NCBI GenBank assembly: GCA_023433515.1
Contig: JAEZCN010000253.1
Location: 10,062 to 74,061 of the forward strand
Direction of reading: 5' to 3'
From: Pseudomonadota bacterium
GTDB taxonomy: Bacteria > Pseudomonadota > Gammaproteobacteria > Steroidobacterales > Steroidobacteraceae
DNA: 64,000 bases
In this document: positions 27,658 to 40,645 of the stretch, one piece after another
Layout: the number at the start of each line of letters is the position of its first letter
Position numbering within the stretch: position 1 is the first letter of the stretch
Notes under the pieces: model-generated
The model's input: the letters and a program-made list of their open reading frames with translations, nothing else
Databases searched by the model: none
What the model was told of the DNA's origin: nothing
Position numbers and translations under genes: made by a program

Positions 27658-27703
27658 TTCGCCCGCTTGCGAGGGGACGGCCTGTTAGGGTAAACGCTGG
27701 TCG

Positions 27704-28558
27704 ATGGATGTCATCGACCAGCGTCGCCGGGATCTCGGCGGATTCGAAGTAGGACGTGTGCTGCCGTACACGCGGCGGCACATGGTCGGGCCCTTCATCT
27801 TCTTCGATCACATCGGGCCCGTGCACTTCCAGGCGGGCATTCCGAAAACGGTCGACGTGCGCCCCCATCCGCACATCGGCCTCGCGACGGTCACCTATCT
27901 ATTCGCGGGCGAGATCATGCACCGCGACAGCGTCGGCGTGCAGCAGGCCATCGAACCCGGCGAGGTCAACTGGATGATCGCGGGTCGCGGCATCACGCAC
28001 TCGGAGCGGTTCGAAAAGGCGCGCGCCGAGGGCGGACCGATGCACGGCATCCAGGCGTGGGTCGCGCTGCCGCGCGAGCACGAGGAGACCGATCCCGCGT
28101 TCTTCCACTACGGCGCCGCGGACCTGCCGGTGCACGAGCACGACGGCCTGAACCTGCGATTGCTCGCGGGCTCGGCATTCGGGCTGAACGCGGGCGTGAA
28201 GACGCACTCTCCCCTCTTCTACGCGCACTGGCGGCTCGCGGCCGGCGCGCGCACGTCGCTGCCGGACGAATATTCCGAGCGCGCGATGTACGTCGCCGCC
28301 GGCGAGCTCGAGGTCCGGGGCCAGCGCTACGGCGTCGGCAAGATGCTGGTGTTCGCGGCCGGCGAGGACTCCACGGTCACCGCGACACAGCCATCCATCG
28401 TCATGGCGCTCGGCGGCGAGCCGGTCGGCGAACGATTCATCGAATGGAACTTCGTATCGTCATCGAAGGCCCGCATCGAGCAGGCCAAGGCCGACTGGCG
28501 CGCGCACCGCATGAAACTGCCCGACTTCGACAACCAGGAATTCATCCCGCTCACATGA
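27704..28558 (+). CDS. Pirin-family bicupin protein
   Basis: A 284-residue double-cupin protein. The metal ligands of pirins are all present: His55 and His57 in RPHPHIGLATVTYLF, His99 and Glu101 in ITHSERFE. Bacterial pirins bind iron and some have quercetinase activity or act as redox sensors; which applies here is unknown. The start is ATG 27704. Its stop overlaps the ATG of the amidohydrolase gene (ATGA), so the two are translationally coupled. Confidence 0.93.
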   Translation: MDVIDQRRRDLGGFEVGRVLPYTRRHMVGPFIFFDHIGPVHFQAGIPKTVDVRPHPHIGLATVTYLFAGEIMHRDSVGVQQAIEPGEVNWMIAGRGITHSERFEKARAEGGPMHGIQAWVALPREHEETDPAFFHYGAADLPVHEHDGLNLRLLAGSAFGLNAGVKTHSPLFYAHWRLAAGARTSLPDEYSERAMYVAAGELEVRGQRYGVGKMLVFAAGEDSTVTATQPSIVMALGGEPVGERFIEWNFVSSSKARIEQAKADWRAHRMKLPDFDNQEFIPLT

Positions 28559-29913
28559 AAAACCCGCTGTTCCTCGCGCTGCTCGCGCTCGGGCTGGCCG
28601 GCTGCGCGGTGCAGGCGCCCGCCCTGCGTCATTCATTCAGCGTGCGACAGATTCCGTACACGCCCGACAGCGGGTCGCTGGCCATCCGCTGCGGCCGGCT
28701 CATCGACGGCATGCTCGTGCACGATCGCCGCAACATGCTGATCGTCGTGCGCGACGGCAAGGTTGCCGAAGTGCTCGATTCCGGCAACACCCGCGCGGCA
28801 GCCGCGACTCATCTGCCGGTGCTCGACCTATCCGGGTTCACGTGCCTGCCCGGGCTCATCGACATGCACACGCACCTGACGGATCGGCCCGAGGATACGG
28901 CGGACCTGCGCGTGTATTTCACACGCACGCCGGATGAGACCCTGCGGATCGGTCTCGAGAATGCTTCCGCGACGTTGCTCGCCGGATTCACGACCGTGCG
29001 CAACGTCGGCACCTACGCGATGCACACGGATACCGCGTTGCGCGACACGATAGACGCGGGGCGCGCGGCGGGGCCGCGCATGCAGGTCAGCGGGCCCTAC
29101 CTGACGGTGCCGCATGGCGGCGGCGACCTGTACGTGCCTGACTACAAGGAACCCGAGGACAATGCGCGCTTTCATGCCGGCGTTTCGCGCGGTCCGGGTG
29201 AGTTCCGCATGAAGGCGCGCGATCTGTTGAACAACGGCTCCGATCTGCTCAAGGTCATCGCCTCGGGCGCGGTGCTCGCGCACGGCAGCGTGCCCGGAGA
29301 GCCGGAGATGGACGAAGAGGAAATCACCGCCGTGGTCGAAGTCGCGCACTCGGCCGACCGCAAGGTCGCCGCGCACGCGCACGGCGCGGAGTCGATCAAG
29401 ATGGCGATGCGCGCCGGCGCGGACACGATCGAACACGCCTCATATCTCGACGACGAAGGCATCGAGATGGCGCGCGATCTCGATGTCGCGCTGGCGATGG
29501 ACGTCTACAACGGCTCGTACATCGACACCGAGGGCCGTCGCATGAACTGGCCCGAGGATTTCCTGCGCAAGAACCTGGAGACCACCGAGATCCAGCGGCA
29601 GGCCTTCACGAAGGCGGTGCGCGCCGGCGCGCCGATCGTGTTTGCGACCGATGCCGCGGTGTATCCGCACGGCCTCAACGCGCGGCAGTTTCCGATCATG
29701 GTCGAGCGCGGCATGACGCCGATGCAGGCGATCCTCTCCGCGACCTCCGTCGCGGCGAAATTCATGGGCTGGAGCGACCGCGTCGGAATGCTGGCGCCCG
29801 GCATGCTCGCCGACATCATCGCGGTGCGCGGCGATCCGCTCGAGGACATCACGGTGCTGCAGAAGGTCGACGCCGTCATCAAGGGCGGCGTGATCTTCAA
29901 GCTACCGGATTGA
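28555..29913 (+). CDS. Amidohydrolase-superfamily lipoprotein (Xaa-Pro dipeptidase-like)
   Basis: A 452-residue protein with a lipobox (GLAGC, Cys17), so probably anchored in the envelope. The metal-binding pattern of the amidohydrolase TIM barrel is complete: HTH (His105, His107), a Lys in DLLKVIASGAV that may be carboxylated, then His in AAHAHG, His in TIEHASYL and Asp in FATDAA. Closest in wording to the exported prolidase/imidazolonepropionase-like group that cleaves N-acyl or dipeptide substrates. Coupled to pirin upstream. Its TGA is part of an inverted repeat. Confidence 0.88.
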   Translation: MKNPLFLALLALGLAGCAVQAPALRHSFSVRQIPYTPDSGSLAIRCGRLIDGMLVHDRRNMLIVVRDGKVAEVLDSGNTRAAAATHLPVLDLSGFTCLPGLIDMHTHLTDRPEDTADLRVYFTRTPDETLRIGLENASATLLAGFTTVRNVGTYAMHTDTALRDTIDAGRAAGPRMQVSGPYLTVPHGGGDLYVPDYKEPEDNARFHAGVSRGPGEFRMKARDLLNNGSDLLKVIASGAVLAHGSVPGEPEMDEEEITAVVEVAHSADRKVAAHAHGAESIKMAMRAGADTIEHASYLDDEGIEMARDLDVALAMDVYNGSYIDTEGRRMNWPEDFLRKNLETTEIQRQAFTKAVRAGAPIVFATDAAVYPHGLNARQFPIMVERGMTPMQAILSATSVAAKFMGWSDRVGMLAPGMLADIIAVRGDPLEDITVLQKVDAVIKGGVIFKLPD

Positions 29914-29937
29914 AGATGGTGCCTGGCACCGTCTTCA
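29911..29937. repeat. GGTGCCTGGCACC inverted repeat spanning both stop codons of convergent genes
   Basis: TGAAGATGGTGCC and GGCACCGTCTTCA face each other across one T, with one mismatch per arm. The element begins with the TGA of the amidohydrolase gene and ends with the reverse complement of the TGA of the DUF1080 gene, filling the whole space between them. Same core as the repeats at 27.6, 31.7 and 41.6 kb. Confidence 0.85.
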
Positions 29938-30786
29938 TTCGAAGTACCGGGCGTACTTCGCCGGCATCTCCGTGATCGACCGGATCGCGATGTCGCGATA
30001 GAACACTTCGGCCGCCTCACTCTGGATCTGCAGCTTGCCGCCGGTCATCGGCACGACTTCGTCGCCCCGCCGAAACCGCGCATTGGCTAGCGCCATGACG
30101 ACCTTGTCGTTGACGATGTGCACGCAGTCGTCCTGGAAACACACGAGTTCGAGCAGGTTCCATTCACCCGGCCGGTCTTCGTCCGTTCCCGCGAGCGCGT
30201 GATTGTTGGCCGAGCCGAACGCCATCCACGGCGCCTCGGGATTCCAGCGCGGAGCTTCCTCGCCGTCCTTCTTGGGGTACGCGCGGATGTCGAATCCAGA
30301 CGTCGCCTGGCTCCAGTACTCGCCCATGCCGTGCTCGATGACCTGGAATTCCTGCGACAACGCCCAGGACTTCCAGTAATCGACGCCGAACGGCCCCTGG
30401 CTGTGATACAGGATGCCGGAGTCCTTCGGTTCATCGAGTCGCGGCTCCCATTTCCTGTCGCCCCACTTCACGCGCGCGCTGAAGTGGTAGTTCGAATAGT
30501 CCTGCTTCGTGACGAGGCAGCCGTACCATTCACCCGTGATGCGCAACACAGGCTCGCCATCGAGCGTCACGACGGAGAAGACGTTCTGCGTTGGAGGGTT
30601 GAGCCCGACGGGTTTGAGCGTTTCCGGCGCCGTTCCGCGGACGACCCCGAGGATGTCCTTGCCGTGATGACTCAGGTAGATGTCGAACTTCGACAATTGC
30701 GAATCGAGCAGTGCCTGCCATTCGCCGGCGGCCGCCGTGGCGGACAGGAACAGCGTCGCCCACGCGACTCCGAGGATGTTTTTCAT
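29935..30786 (-). CDS. Exported DUF1080 (3-keto-disaccharide hydrolase fold) protein
   Basis: A 283-residue protein with a signal peptide (MKNILGVAWATLFLSATAAAG). ATG 30786 is preferred to an in-frame start 18 codons upstream because the hydrophobic signal follows directly. DUF1080 features include GEWYGCLVTKQDYSNYHFSARVKWG, DSGILYHSQGPFG and GEWNLLELVCF, the concanavalin-like beta-sandwich often attached to sugar-active proteins. Substrate is unknown. It lies downstream of a redoxin gene on the same strand. Confidence 0.88.
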   Translation of the reverse strand: MKNILGVAWATLFLSATAAAGEWQALLDSQLSKFDIYLSHHGKDILGVVRGTAPETLKPVGLNPPTQNVFSVVTLDGEPVLRITGEWYGCLVTKQDYSNYHFSARVKWGDRKWEPRLDEPKDSGILYHSQGPFGVDYWKSWALSQEFQVIEHGMGEYWSQATSGFDIRAYPKKDGEEAPRWNPEAPWMAFGSANNHALAGTDEDRPGEWNLLELVCFQDDCVHIVNDKVVMALANARFRRGDEVVPMTGGKLQIQSEAAEVFYRDIAIRSITEMPAKYARYFE

Positions 30787-30867
30787 GCGCGCGCGAGTAC
30801 ACGCGACGGCCGTCGCGTGGTCAAGACGCGCGTGCGCCATTCAGTCGCGGTCGCCCCGCGAACATCA

Positions 30868-31605
30868 TCAGTGCTTTCGGGCCAGCGCCGACGCCACCCA
30901 GTTCTCGATGTGAGCGAGTCCGGTCGCAGGATCCTTCATCGCTTCGACGTCCAGTCCCGAGTTTCGCGCCAGGATTCGGCCATCGGCCGCGACGAGCATG
31001 TAGGTGGGGTAACCTTTGACTCCCGCGGCATCGACGAACTTCCTTGCGTCGGCCACGATCGGCCACTCGAAGTTGCGCTGCGCGGCGAAGTCGCGCGCTT
31101 CCGGAACGGGATCGAAAGTCACCGCCACGTAGTTGTATTCGGCGTGCTTGCGCCGGAACTCATTGAGGAAGGGCACTTCCTTGATGCAGGGCACGCAGGT
31201 CGAGAAGAAGAAATTGAACAGCGTCGCCCTGCCCTTCAGATCCGCGCCGCGTACGGGCTGGCCGGCAAGATTCGTGGCGTCCAATTCGGGCAGAAACGCG
31301 GGAACAGCGTTCGCATCGGCTCTTGCCTTGGCCAGTCGAAGCGTGAACTTCTTTCCGGTGGGATCCTTTTCGACGGCAGCCGACACGTCCTGCTTCATCA
31401 TGGCGCGCGCGAACTCGTCACTCGTGAAAAGCGTACCGTCTTCGCCGATGAACACGATCGTTGCATCGGAAGGAAGATCCATCGACTCGCGAAATTGCTT
31501 TTCCAGCGCAGCGCCGGAGACCGGGGCCGGAGCCGGATCAGCCGAGTGAGCGAACGGCGAGAGTGACAGGGCGATCAGGCAGGCGCGCGGCAGTATCCGG
31601 ACCAT
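30868..31605 (-). CDS. Exported two-domain TlpA-like redoxin (CVPC), paralogue of the one at 22381-23124
   Basis: A 245-residue protein: signal peptide (MVRILPRACLIALSLSPFAHS), an N-terminal region of about 80 residues (EKQFRESMDLP to KFTLRLAK), then a thioredoxin-fold domain with FSTCVPCIKEVPFLNEF (Cys137, Cys140) and cis-Pro loop KGYPTYMLV. Same architecture and similar spacing as the CKPC protein at 22381-23124, including the FR-SM and DEF...M positions in the N-terminal region. Periplasmic thiol-disulfide function is likely; the partner is unknown. Confidence 0.82.
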   Translation of the reverse strand: MVRILPRACLIALSLSPFAHSADPAPAPVSGAALEKQFRESMDLPSDATIVFIGEDGTLFTSDEFARAMMKQDVSAAVEKDPTGKKFTLRLAKARADANAVPAFLPELDATNLAGQPVRGADLKGRATLFNFFFSTCVPCIKEVPFLNEFRRKHAEYNYVAVTFDPVPEARDFAAQRNFEWPIVADARKFVDAAGVKGYPTYMLVAADGRILARNSGLDVEAMKDPATGLAHIENWVASALARKH

Positions 31606-31688
31606 TCTTCATCTCCCTGAAGCTCGCGACCCGCGGGCGGAACTAACTATAGCCCCGCAAGCTGAACGTCCACTGAATTCGCGAGGAA

Positions 31689-31711
31689 AAGACGGTGCCA
31701 GGCACCGTCTT
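31689..31711. repeat. GGTGCC/GGCACC inverted repeat at the end of metH
   Basis: Perfect 11-bp arms AAGACGGTGCC and GGCACCGTCTT around a single A. It stops one base before the reverse complement of the metH TAG codon, so a metH transcript would form this hairpin immediately after its stop. Same family as the 27.6, 29.9 and 41.6 kb repeats. Confidence 0.85.
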
Positions 31712-36347
<4,636 letters not shown>

Positions 36348-36441
36348 TTAACGCACTACGGGGAGCACAATGAATCCAATTATTGACTAGGAACGTGCGC
36401 CAATTAGCATGTTTGCACCACAAATCACGCGAAAATGGGTC

Positions 36442-36915
36442 ATGGCGACTGAAAAGCTCGATAAGGTTGACGCGAAGATCATGGAAATCCTGTCGCGCGA
36501 GGGTCGAATCAGCTGGCGCGACCTCGCCGAGCGGATCGGCCTGTCCCTGACCCCCACCCTGCGCCGGATCCGGCGCCTGGAATCCGAGGGGTACATCACC
36601 GGCTACAGCGCGCAGTTCGACGAACAGAAACTCGGATTCGGCATCACGATGTACGTGTGGGTTTCCCTCGAACGCCAGGTCGAGGAAACACTCAAGGTCT
36701 TCGAGCGGCGCATCGCCGACGTGCCGGAAGTCATGAGCTGCTACCTCATGACCGGCGAGGCCGACTACGTGCTGCGCATCGTCGTGCCCGATCTGCCCAG
36801 CTACCAGCGTTTCATGCTCGACGTGCTGACGCGTATTCCCGGCGTGTCGCGCATCCAGTCGGGCCTCGCGATCAAGCCGGTGTTCCACCGCTCGGCGCCG
36901 CCGATTCCACGGTAA
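36442..36915 (+). CDS. Lrp/AsnC-family transcriptional regulator
   Basis: A 157-residue protein with an N-terminal helix-turn-helix (KLDKVDAKIMEILSREGRISW... DLAERIGLSLTPTLRRIRRL) and a C-terminal RAM/AsnC ligand domain (MYVWVSLERQVEETLKVFE, MTGEADYVLRIVVPD). ATG 36442 gives the usual short lead before the HTH; ATG 36409 is in frame. It is divergent from metF-metH across about 130 bp of unusually AT-rich DNA, so control of methionine genes is possible but not shown. Confidence 0.92.
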   Translation: MATEKLDKVDAKIMEILSREGRISWRDLAERIGLSLTPTLRRIRRLESEGYITGYSAQFDEQKLGFGITMYVWVSLERQVEETLKVFERRIADVPEVMSCYLMTGEADYVLRIVVPDLPSYQRFMLDVLTRIPGVSRIQSGLAIKPVFHRSAPPIPR

Positions 36916-36927
36916 TCAGTCCTTCGA

Positions 36928-39177
36928 TCAGTTCTCGAACCGGTAGCTGAACTTGACCAGCAGCTGCTCGTCGTCGCGCAGGCTGAAGCCGCGATTGATG
37001 AGGCTGGGCGTATCGTCGAACACGGACTCCTGCTGGTATCCGCCTCGGCCATAGACGACGTATAGATAGGACAGCGGCTTGAACTCGTAGCGATACCGTA
37101 GCTGCAGGCCGAGGTTCTGCACGGCGAAATCGTCGACCGGCTCGGCGGACGCGATCGCACTGCCGTTCTCGACGCGGTACGCCTGGCGCAGTTTCGCGCT
37201 GAGCGCGATCACCTGCAGCTTGAGCCGCAGCTCGTGGCGGCTGGCCATGATCCAGTTGAAGCCCGCGTTGAAGTTGGTCTGGCGCTCCTCGAAGCTGCCG
37301 ATCAGGTTGTCGTGCTGCCAGATGAGCCAGTCGGGCGTGTAGTCGTGCAGCACGCCGACGTACAGATTGAACTCGTCGTTGATGAAGTAGCGCGGCTCGA
37401 CGCTCAGCGTGTAGCCGATCCTGTCATTGCCCGAGAGGCCGCCGCTGAACAGGTTGGCCTCGACCTCGTATCCCCAGCGGCCGATGCGGGGGCGGTCGTA
37501 GTCGAAGTAGCTGTTGAAGTTGGGCGGCAACCAGAGATTGCCGTTGCCGCGCGTCAGCATGTCGTCGTAACCGGCGCTGTTGACGTTTATCTGCCCGTAC
37601 TCGTAAGCGCCATTGCGCAGGCGGCTCTCGCGGCTGACGCGGAACTGGTGATTCCCGAGTTCGCCGTGATCGTTGTAGAAGCTGCTCACGCGCCAGCGCC
37701 AGTCCTTCGAGCTGTAGCGCGAGCTCTCCGGCAGCTCGGTGAACCGCTTGTTCACCTGGTAATGCAGGTAGTTGGTGTTGTTGCGCTGCAGGTAGCCGGC
37801 GTCATTGATCTCGAGCTCATCGCCGAAGTGCATCGCGATCACCTGCTGCCGCCAGCCCCGATCCATCTCGTAATCGGCCCAGACCGTGGCGCCCGTATCG
37901 CGGCTGTGGGCCCCCGCCTCGTCGATATCGCTCGCGAAGACGCGCGTGCGCACGTTCCAGCGCGACGTCGGACGCCAATTGTGGTCGACGCCGACCACGC
38001 TCGCGCGCCGGTCCAGCCACGGCCGGTCGACCCAGGTCGCCATCAGGCCGATGTTCTGTTTGCTGAAGTCGCGCACCAGTCTTCCCGCGGCGAAGGTCCG
38101 GCCGGCTTCGTCCGCTTCGTCCGCCCCGAACAGGCCGTACTTGGTATTGCCCATGCTGCCGTTGAGCTTCAGCGCCGCGGTGATGTCGCCAGCGCCCACG
38201 CCGTCGTCCGCGGGCCCGCCGACGCGGCGTGTGTACAGCAACTGGCTGAAATCCGACGGCGTGGTGAATTCGAAGATGCCCTGGTTCTCGGTGAAGAACG
38301 GGCGCTTGTCGCTGATGAAGGTTTCGGTGGCACTGAAATTCACGACGAGATCGTCGCTCTCCACCTGGCCGAAGTCCGGATTCACGGTCGCGGTGAGCTG
38401 CATCTGGCCGTTCGGCTTCCAGAAGAAATCCGCGCCGACGTCGCCATCGCTGCTCGAGCCCACGTTGTCGTACAGCCCGGACACGTAGGGCGTGACCGCG
38501 ACCAGCGACTGGCTGTAGTTGGCAACATCGATCGGCGTGAAGTCCGAGAGGAACCGCGGCCGCTCGAAGCTCGCCTGCGGCCAGGCGACCCGCTCGCCGG
38601 TGGAACCGATGATGCGCGCGACATAGATGCCCAGCCTGCGGTTGCCATTGGCATGGCGCATGGGTGCGATGTACCAGGGAATCAGGACTTCGACGTTCCA
38701 TCCGTCCGCATCGCGCGAGACCGCGTGCCGCCAGTTTCCGTCCCAGTCCGAGTTGAAATTGTTCTCGTTGGTGATGATCGAGTCGCTGATTCCGCCCGTG
38801 CTGCTCACCGTGAAGTCGTAGCCGGTACGGTGGTCGCCGTCGAAATCGACCATCACGTTGATGCGGTCGACCTGGTCCTCGAAGTCGCGCTGCACGCGTT
38901 GCAGCGTCATCGGCACCGACGGGGGCTGGATATTGCGGAATGCGACGGCCAGACCCTCGGGGGTGGCGAGAATCCAGGCCTCCGTCGCCAGCGACGCGGG
39001 CTCGCCGTTCAGCGGCTGGGTCTTGCGGAAGTCGGTGACGTGTTGCGCATCGCGCCATTCGTCGAGATCGATGCGTCCGTCGATTTCGATTGCGCTGGCA
39101 GGCAGCGCGGGGCCGATGAGAAACGCAGCCAGTGCGCATCGGGCCAGGAAGCGGACACGTCCAGGTGACCCGCCCAT
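36928..39177 (-). CDS. DUF5916 outer-membrane protein with CBM9-like N-terminal domain
   Basis: A 749-residue exported protein: signal peptide (ending LPASA), a carbohydrate-binding-module-9-like sandwich (IEIDGRIDLDEWRDAQ to about 220), then a DUF5916 region with many alternating strands that looks like an outer-membrane beta barrel (WRQQVIAMHF, YRYEFKPLSYLYVVYGR). ATG 39177 is preferred because a GGTGAG Shine-Dalgarno lies seven bases upstream; GTG 39192 is in frame. Function of DUF5916 proteins is unknown. The Shine-Dalgarno lies inside an inverted repeat. Confidence 0.85.
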   Translation of the reverse strand: MGGSPGRVRFLARCALAAFLIGPALPASAIEIDGRIDLDEWRDAQHVTDFRKTQPLNGEPASLATEAWILATPEGLAVAFRNIQPPSVPMTLQRVQRDFEDQVDRINVMVDFDGDHRTGYDFTVSSTGGISDSIITNENNFNSDWDGNWRHAVSRDADGWNVEVLIPWYIAPMRHANGNRRLGIYVARIIGSTGERVAWPQASFERPRFLSDFTPIDVANYSQSLVAVTPYVSGLYDNVGSSSDGDVGADFFWKPNGQMQLTATVNPDFGQVESDDLVVNFSATETFISDKRPFFTENQGIFEFTTPSDFSQLLYTRRVGGPADDGVGAGDITAALKLNGSMGNTKYGLFGADEADEAGRTFAAGRLVRDFSKQNIGLMATWVDRPWLDRRASVVGVDHNWRPTSRWNVRTRVFASDIDEAGAHSRDTGATVWADYEMDRGWRQQVIAMHFGDELEINDAGYLQRNNTNYLHYQVNKRFTELPESSRYSSKDWRWRVSSFYNDHGELGNHQFRVSRESRLRNGAYEYGQINVNSAGYDDMLTRGNGNLWLPPNFNSYFDYDRPRIGRWGYEVEANLFSGGLSGNDRIGYTLSVEPRYFINDEFNLYVGVLHDYTPDWLIWQHDNLIGSFEERQTNFNAGFNWIMASRHELRLKLQVIALSAKLRQAYRVENGSAIASAEPVDDFAVQNLGLQLRYRYEFKPLSYLYVVYGRGGYQQESVFDDTPSLINRGFSLRDDEQLLVKFSYRFEN

Positions 39178-39182
39178 CACAT

Positions 39183-39233
39183 GTCTCACCACGGTTTCTC
39201 CAAGGCCGCGCGGTCGCGCGCGTCAGGTGAGAC
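39183..39233 (-). promoter_or_regulatory. Hairpin that may hide the Shine-Dalgarno of the DUF5916 gene
   Basis: On the minus strand GTCTCACC (39233-39226) pairs perfectly with GGTGAGAC (39190-39183), with a 35-nt GC-rich interval that can itself fold. The GGTGAG ribosome-binding sequence for ATG 39177 is within the second arm. Translational masking is inferred; chance pairing is possible. Confidence 0.35.
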
Positions 39234-39334
39234 GATCCGACGCCGTTTCGGGTTGCAACGCCCCGGCGCGCCGTGGCGCGCGCCGGAGCGAGTGCGTATT
39301 GCGTATTCGGTCCAGGGCGTCCATGCCCGTCACC

Positions 39335-40636
39335 TCAGATTTTCGCCAGTGCCTGCTCCAGGTCCGCGATCAGGTCGTCCGCGTTCTCGATGCCCACCGA
39401 GATGCGGATCATCGCGTCGGTGATCCCCAGCCGGTCGCGGGTCTCCTTCGGGACACCCGAATGCGTGGTCGATGCCGGATGCGAGATCAATGTCTCGGTG
39501 CCGCCGAGGCTGACCGCGAGCTTCATCACCTGCAGTCCATCGAGCATGCGGAAGGCCTCGGCCTCTCCGCCCCGGATCGAAAACGAGAACGTCGACCCGG
39601 CGCTCTTGCATTGCCGGTTGAAGACATCGATTCGCGGATCGCCGGGCTTGAGATGTCCGAGAAAATTGACGCTCGCGACCTTCGGATGTTGCGCGAGGAA
39701 GCCGGCGACGCGGGCGGCGTTGTCGGAGGCCGCGCGCATGCGCAGGCCCAGCGTTTCCATCGAACGCATGATCATCCACGACGTGTTCGGATCGAGCTGC
39801 GTGCCGAGGCTGCTGCGCAGGCTGCGCACCGGCATCACGAGCGGCTTGGGGCCGACGACGCCGCCCGCCACCAGGTCGGAATGGCCACCGACGTACTTGG
39901 TCAGCGAATACAGCACGAGGTCCGCGCCATGTTCGAGCGGCTTCTGGAACACCGGGCCGAGGAACGTATTGTCGACGGCGACCGGGGGACGATGCCCGCC
40001 CTGCTGACCGGCTATCCACTCGGACGCTTCGCGCCACAGCGTCAGATCGACGAGTCCGTTCGTGGGATTCGCGGGGGTTTCGGTCATCAGCAGCCCCACC
40101 TTGCCGCCGCGCGCCTTCGCCTTTTCGAGCGCGGCCTTCGCCCCCGCCATCACCGCGTCGCGGTTGATCGCATCGGACACGGCGACGGCGCCGATTCCGA
40201 ACGCCGGCAGCGTGCGGTCGATGAGCGTCTCCGTGCCGCCGTACAGCGGCTGGCTCATGAGTAGATAGTCGTTCGGCTTGAGGAACGCCCACAGCGTGGT
40301 CGAGATCGCCGACATGCCGCTCGAGAACACGGCGGCGGATTCGGCGCCTTCCCACAGCGCGAGCCGGTCCTCGAGCACTTCGAGGTTGGGATTGTTGAAG
40401 CGCGAATAGACCAGGCCCGCTGCCTGGCCCGGAGGCGGCTGCTTCCGGCCCGAGGTGTAATCGAAGAAATCCTTGCCGTCCTGCGCATTGCGGAAGACGA
40501 AGGTCGAGGTCAGGAAGATGGGTGGTTTGAGCGCCCCTTCGGAGAGGGCCGGGTCGTATCCGTAGCCCATCATCTGCGTTTCGGGTTGCAGCACGCGGTT
40601 CCCAAGCTTTCGCTTGTGGTAACTGTCGACGCCCAT
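39335..40636 (-). CDS. Cys/Met metabolism PLP-dependent enzyme (cystathionine gamma-lyase/synthase family)
   Basis: A 433-residue fold-type I enzyme. The PLP Lys is Lys247 in LYSLTKYVGGHSD, Asp222 in VDNTF contacts the pyridine nitrogen, and YSRFNNPNLEVLEDRLA carries the tetramer-contact Tyr-x-Arg. The N-terminal extension (MGVDSYHKRKLGNRV) and an insert GRKQPPPGQAAG are slightly longer than usual. Substrate class (gamma-lyase, gamma-synthase or methionine gamma-lyase) cannot be resolved by eye. It follows phzF by 9 bp on the same strand. Confidence 0.92.
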   Translation of the reverse strand: MGVDSYHKRKLGNRVLQPETQMMGYGYDPALSEGALKPPIFLTSTFVFRNAQDGKDFFDYTSGRKQPPPGQAAGLVYSRFNNPNLEVLEDRLALWEGAESAAVFSSGMSAISTTLWAFLKPNDYLLMSQPLYGGTETLIDRTLPAFGIGAVAVSDAINRDAVMAGAKAALEKAKARGGKVGLLMTETPANPTNGLVDLTLWREASEWIAGQQGGHRPPVAVDNTFLGPVFQKPLEHGADLVLYSLTKYVGGHSDLVAGGVVGPKPLVMPVRSLRSSLGTQLDPNTSWMIMRSMETLGLRMRAASDNAARVAGFLAQHPKVASVNFLGHLKPGDPRIDVFNRQCKSAGSTFSFSIRGGEAEAFRMLDGLQVMKLAVSLGGTETLISHPASTTHSGVPKETRDRLGITDAMIRISVGIENADDLIADLEQALAKI

Positions 40637-40645
40637 GGAAGGCTC

